Assembly: GCA_028023455.1 (NCBI GenBank)
Contig: JAQFVV010000049.1
Coordinates: 4,501,649-4,565,648 of the forward strand
Source of the DNA: Epiperipatus broadwayi
Taxonomy: Eukaryota > Onychophora > Udeonychophora > Euonychophora > Peripatidae
DNA length: 64,000 nt
Reading direction: 5' to 3'
The translations under genes and the position numbers were made by a program. The notes beneath the pieces are model-generated. The model had not been told where the DNA came from. It saw only the letters and a program-made list of their open reading frames with translations, and ran no database searches. Below, in pieces: positions 58,813-64,000 of the stretch. Within the stretch, counting starts at the first letter, position 1; each line of letters begins with the position of its first letter.

Positions 58813-60347
58813 TGAAACAGGGCTGAGTTCGATCCCTGTTTCAAAAAGTAAAATTTCCTGTATGCGTCAGTATATAGCCCAATTAATTAAATGTATTTCT
58901 TTTTCATATTTATATTTCCTTTGTTGTATATAGATTTATAATTTTAAATAGGGATTTAAAAAGGTTAAAATAAACAGAAGAGGGGGGAGGTATGTTTGCT
59001 CTTTTTTTTTTTTTGAAAATGCATGTGTATATTTTACTAGATAGAATAATATAAGAAAAAAAAGTATAAATGCAGTTATGGAAATATAATTTAATTTTCA
59101 AGATGGAAACTTTTCAATTTCATTTGGAAAAGTTAAATGGAAAAAAGATATCAAAAAGAACTTGATCGATATCTAAGGAATTTAATTAGTGAGATTTAAG
59201 TTTTTGAAATTTAATTAGTGAGATTTAAGTTTTTGATTCAAAAGAATTTCGATCAAGACAAAAGGAGAGTAAAAATAATTTTGAGATGTTAAAAGTTTTT
59301 GTTCAAAAAGAATCCGGATTTTTGAGCAGCAGAACTGGCTAAAAAGATTCATTTGATTGCTGATTTTTGTAAGGAGTGCTGCAAGAGAGATTTGTGGAGA
59401 GAAATGGAGGTTAGAATGGTGGGCAAGCTGGCTTAAGAAAGCGTAAGTGTGTCAGGGCTTTTACAATCCTGCCCCCGAAGACACTGAAGTTGCTGCCGTG
59501 TACGCAAATATTGTAAATGGAAACCAGTCACTCCGATGCCAAGATCAAGCTCCAACAATAGTAACAGGGCAAAAACCAATAAAACAGATCAAACTGCCGA
59601 AATCACCTACATCAAATGCAATACACATTGGAAAGAAGTATTTTAACTTTAGTTTTCCATGAGGAAGAAAGAAAAAGGTAATGTGCACATTTACCACCTA
59701 TATTCGTATAATAGTTCAAATGATAGTGTGTTTTTAACTACACATAATAAATTGTCCTCATGAACATTATTTATTAACTCTTCTGAACTTTAAAATTGAT
59801 TTTTTTATTATTATTGTGGATCCGGATAAATCAGACATTGTTTTCCTGTTTATTTTCATTTTCTATTGCATTTTATACAGTTCTATGTAGTGTAAGTGTA
59901 GGCATGTGTTTCTCACTATTTTGAGCACAAAAACAAAAAGAGTCATATAAATAATATAGAAATTAAAAGCTATAGGATTAAAGTAAAATGAAACTTACGT
60001 ATATGTGTGTTATTTTTTTAATTTTGAGTTAGTTAGATTATTAGATTTAAAAATTAATGTAATGGCTTGGATTGAAGAGTGTCTTGTATAATATAATCTC
60101 CCGTATATTCCCATGATTAAATAATCACCCACCCTGAGCAGAGCTAGTCAATGGCATTTCCATATTGGTATTCCAGTTCTCTCCCAGCATAATTCTCATA
60201 GAAATATAGGATTGGTATTTGAGGTCATAAATTGAAGTTCATAAATATGCTGGGCGATAAATGGAATAATTTTCAAAATACTTTTAAGAATAAATATTCT
60301 TTTTTAAACATATACGTGTATTGTTATATACATTCACACAATCTACA
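58813..60347 (+). repeat. Long terminal repeat-like copy 1 (1535 bp)
   Basis: The segment starts TGAAACAGGG and ends ACAATCTACA, i.e. TG...CA, and is repeated at 61265-62776 with scattered substitutions, many of them C/T at CpG. It begins with a perfect 10-bp hairpin, TGAAACAGGG/CCCTGTTTCA, whose loop region GAGTTCGATCC resembles a tRNA T-arm or box B. This copy has a 31-bp internal tandem duplication near 59178-59235 that is absent from copy 2. The frame 59447-59662 inside is not recognisable and is broken in copy 2. Confidence 0.8.
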
Positions 60348-61264
60348 AATGGTCTTATATGCGCATAAGATATATATGAAAAACGGCACATCCCATTATA
60401 ATGGCATCCCAACTAAAGGGCTTTCGAGGAGTGGAAAGTATGGGGGACGGAGTGTAGGGGTTAAGCATAAAAGAAAAGTAAATACATGGATATATATTGA
60501 AAAATTTTTTTTTGAAAAAAAAATGGAAAAAAGTAGTCAAACATTAAAATTTAGTTAATTGAATTTTAAAGTAAGAGAAATCGGAAAATAGACAACGAAG
60601 TGGATTGGTTAGTTAGGAAAGTTAAGTATGCAGCATGGTGCTTTGGGGGAGGGAAAGTAGGCCTGAAAGTTTTTTTTTATTATTTATTTTTTTTAGGTTG
60701 TGGGTTCAATATTTATCTTGGTTATTATAGGGGCATTTATATATATTGACGTATACAAAGTAATTTTTATACGTAGGTTTGCTGGTGTAAGTAGAGAGAA
60801 TAAATAAGTTGTGGCTGTGAAGCTTTGGGAGGAAAGTGGTCTAAGTCTGATGGGAAAATATGGGGTTGCCTGCTGAATCGGGCATGTGGTGTGTTGTGTT
60901 CTGTGTATAATTGCTTTTTATTCCTGACATGGTTGGAAAATTCCGAATAAGAATCGGGCATCTGTCCTAGTTCCCCACACCTCGGAAGCAGCAGAGTGTG
61001 GTTAGGAAATGGCTTCTCATTTAGTCATTTACCAAGTAGGTCAGGTAGAGTTGGCTGTGTTCATTCATAGCATGTCACATGCTCATGAGTTGTGGTCAGA
61101 CCCAGTGTATATCGTTAGGCTAATGATCGCTTACTCTTATGTTTTATAGCTACAGAGTGAAACTCGAATAAAATTGATTTTAGGACATACATATAGTTTT
61201 ATTTGTTAGACATAAGCCATTCAAACCTGTAGATCATATTTAAAGGCTTCCGAGAGGGGGGTAT
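60348..61264 (+). other. Internal region of an LTR-like element, non-coding (917 bp)
   Basis: It lies between the two long direct repeats. It ends in a polypurine tract, CGAGAGGGGGG (61251-61261), just before the second repeat, the position expected for a plus-strand primer. No gag, protease, RT or integrase motif was found; frames at 60232-60558 and 60767-60961 are short and featureless. This suggests a non-autonomous LTR retrotransposon (LARD/TRIM-like) or an internal deletion. Immediately after repeat 1 the sequence AATGGTCTTATATGCGC could be a primer-binding site, but I cannot match it to a tRNA. Confidence 0.5.
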
Positions 61265-62776
61265 TGAAACAGGGCTGAGTTCGATCCCTGTTTCAAAAAG
61301 TAAATTTCTTGTATGTGTCGGTATATAGCCCAATTAATTAAATTTATTTCTTTTTCATATTTATATTTCCTTTGTTGTATATAGATTTATAATTTTAAAT
61401 AGGGATTTAAAAAAGGTTAAAATAAACAGAAGAGGGGGGTATGTGTGCTCGTTTTTTTTTTTTTTGAAAACGCATGTGTATATTTTGCTAGATAGAATAA
61501 TATAAGAAAAAAAAAGTATAAATGCAGTTATGGAAATATACTTTAATTTTCAAGATGGAAATTTTTCAATTTCATTTGAAAAAGTTAAATGAAAAAAAGA
61601 TATCAAAAAGAACTTGATCGATATCTAAGGAATTTAATTAGTGAGATTTAAGTTTTTGATTCAAAAGAATTTTGATCAAGACAAAAGGAGAGTAAAAATA
61701 ATTTTGAGGTGTTAAATGTTTTTGTTCAAAAAGAATCCAGATTTTTGAGCGGCAGAACTGGCTGAAAAGATTCATTCGATTGCTGATTTTTGTAAGGAGT
61801 GCTGCAAGAGAAATTTGTAGAGAGAAATGGAGGTTAGAATGGTGTGCAAGCTGGCTTAAGAAAGCATAAGCATGTCAGGGCTTTTACAATCATGTCCCCA
61901 AAGACACAGAAGTTGCTGCCATGTACACAAATATTGTAAATGGAAACCAGTCACTCCGACGCCAAGATCAAGCTCCAACAATAGCAGCAGGTCGAAAACT
62001 AATAAAACAGATTGAACTGCCAAAATCACCTACGTCGAATGCAATACACATTAGAAAGAAGTATTTTAACTTTAGTTTTCCATGAGGAAGAAAGAAAAAG
62101 GTAATGTGCACATTTACCACCTATATTCGTATAATAGTTCAAATGATAGTGTGTTTTTAACTACACATAATAAATTGTCCTCATGAACATTATTTATTAA
62201 CTCTTCTGAACTTTAAAATTGATTTTTTTTGTTATTATTGTGGATCCGGATGAATCAGACATTGTTTTCCTGTTTATTTTCATTTTCTATTGCATTTTAT
62301 ACAGTTCTATGTAGTGTAAGTGTAGGCATGTGTTTCTCACTATTTTGAGCACAAAAACAAAAAGGGTCATATAAATAATATAGAAATTAAAAGCTATAGG
62401 ATTAAAGTAAAATGAAATTTATGTATATGTGTTATTTTTTTTAATTTTGAGTTAGTTAGATTACTAGACTTAAAAATTAATGTAATGGCTTGGATTGAAG
62501 AGTGTCTTGTATAATATAATCCCCCGTATATTCCCACGATTAAATAATCACCTACCCTGAGCAGAGCTAGTCAATGGCATTTCCATATTGGTATTCCAGT
62601 TCTCTCCCAGCATAATTCTCATAGAAATATAGGATTGGTGCTTGAGGTCATAAATTGATGCTCATAAATATGCTGGGCGATAAATGGAATAATTTTCGAA
62701 ATAATTTTAAGAATAAATATTCTTTTTTAAACATACGCATATACGGGTATTGTTATATACATACACACAATCTACA
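61265..62776 (+). repeat. Long terminal repeat-like copy 2 (1512 bp)
   Basis: Near-identical partner of 58813-60347, with the same TGAAACAGGG start and ATCTACA end. Immediately preceded by the polypurine tract. Differences include CpG-to-TpG/CpA changes (for example CCCCCGAAG in copy 1 against TCCCCAAAG here). No matching TSD is visible outside the pair (TTTAT left, TCCTG right). Confidence 0.8.
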
Positions 62777-64000
62777 TCCTGTTATAATATATATATGTTA
62801 GCATGCATATGTACTAGATGAGCATTTAATCTTGCACCATACATTTTTGATTACTTTTATAATATTTAAGAAATAACATTCTTTAATCAATTGAAGTTAC
62901 AATCCAACTAAGATATCAGTACAATAGTACTATTAACACATGAATTGACAATATAAATTTTATATCTTCTATCTTCCATAATCTTTACTCCAGAAGATTT
63001 TTTTCTGGTCCCTATATTAAAAACTCATTTACATACCCTTTATGTAAATGCTTCTACATATGTATTAGCTATAATTTAAAAAGACAATGCTCCAATGTTA
63101 ATTTCTATAAAAAAAATCTTCATATTACTTGATGTACACAATGCATGATTGTGGAATTATTCTGAAGTAAAGCTATTCATATTTACTTGAATACTTAATA
63201 AATTAATGCATTGTTGTTGATCTAAGAGACATATGGCACATGCATTTGTGTTGAAAATTGAGTTTTGACCAAATTAAGATATTAATTTTGCTTTATTTAG
63301 TAGATAATTGATCTAAGAATCTTTAGTTTTTGAATTTATCACTCTATCATTCAAAAAATAAAAATACATATTTGTATATAGGTATTGCACTTCATGAAAT
63401 GTTAGTTTAGTTATTAAATATTTTTATACAATAACAAATATATGTTACTATATTTGTGTTCTCTATATGATAGTTTTATTGTGTGTGTTTTTACAATGTT
63501 ATTATAGTAATATGGAGAATTTACCTTATATATATCATTTTTTTAGGCTGAAAACATATTTGTTTTCAATTAATATGTCACTGTTTATATTCAATCAGAT
63601 GAATGCTAATTCTTGGAGACATCACATATGACAAGTTTTTTATCTATTAGGTATTCTTCATGGTATATTGTCACTTTACTCATCTATACTATCTATGATT
63701 TTTCATAAATGACTCTTTTTGTTTAATTTGGTTTACAATCTTCCTAAACCTTCTTTTTTCCCAATGATCATCATCTCTCCTGCAGTATATGATAACTTTT
63801 TAATTTTGCTGTCAGTATAGGTCTCATGGTTGCAATGGTAGTATTGACTATAGCAGTGGCAGTCAATCTTTTCAATTCCATGAACTTTCGAAACAATATC
63901 AAAATTTCTTCATATCATCACCCTTTATATAAAAAAAATTGACATCAAAATAAAAAAATTGGTAGTCCAATATAAAAATATTTATTGTAGTTTTTTGATA
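62777..64000. other. AT-rich non-coding stretch
   Basis: No gene or bounded repeat seen to the end of the window. Confidence 0.55.

Noticed and set aside
58813-62776. Plain segmental duplication instead of an LTR pair
   Set aside because: TG...CA ends and the polypurine tract just before the second copy favour LTRs, although the missing TSD keeps this alternative open.

Overview
The window is strongly AT-rich, intron/intergenic-like DNA from an animal nuclear genome. There are no bacterial-style operons and no long intact host ORFs. Almost everything recognisable is a decayed transposable element: Penelope-like elements (PLEs) with GIY-YIG endonuclease domains, a CR1-type LINE with an esterase-like ORF1, another 5'-truncated LINE, tRNA-derived SINEs with clear target-site duplications (TSDs), hAT-type and mariner transposons, a Merlin (IS1595-type) transposase relic, a pair of long LTR-like repeats and several fold-back elements. 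AT content, PLE abundance and tRNA-SINEs fit an AT-rich invertebrate (cnidarian, mollusc, chelicerate or similar); I cannot name the species.

Layout: 1-3.5 kb AT-rich DNA with a 1.1-kb hAT element (TSD found). 3.5-9.1 kb decayed CR1-like LINE (ORF1 esterase domain, AP-endonuclease, RT, C-terminal Cys/His motif), interrupted by a PLE 3' fragment and a 171-bp in-frame tandem duplication. 9.1-17.9 kb mostly featureless, with a fold-back element at 11.9 kb and a homopolymer-rich stretch at 12.87-13.46 kb. 17.9-19.6 kb an inverted PLE into which a 936-bp palindromic/tandem element with a 13-bp TSD has inserted. 20.8-24.7 kb three tRNA-SINEs and a 487-bp hAT element. 27.1-28.8 kb a PLE carrying a 323-bp nested insertion. 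30.4-30.9 kb two possible host exons. 31.3-32.0 kb mariner relic. 33.4-33.6 kb CCAAT-box, promoter-like patch. 35.5-36.4 kb LINE 3' end with TSD. 36.6-38.9 kb the best-preserved PLE (885-bp inverted arms, YVDD reverse transcriptase, 12-bp TSD). 39.7-40.1 kb LINE endonuclease relic. 43.5 kb PLE fragment. 45.4-46.7 kb two small elements with TSDs, the first holding a complete hammerhead ribozyme. 47.9 kb SINE. 49.2-51.4 kb a less AT-rich block bounded by an 18-bp direct repeat. 52.6-54.5 kb, 56.1-56.7 kb and 56.9-57.2 kb further PLEs. 57.2-57.9 kb Merlin relic. 58.8-62.8 kb LTR-like pair.

The most interesting biology is a recurring architecture: small non-coding elements (45.4, 46.3 and 18.1 kb) built of a unit in partial tandem plus an inverted partial copy, bounded by 12-14-bp TSDs, just as the coding PLEs here are. 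One carries a textbook type I hammerhead ribozyme. This suggests PLE-mobilised, ribozyme-processed (retrozyme-like) non-autonomous elements. Nothing here shows host genes working together; host coding potential is limited to two tentative spots.
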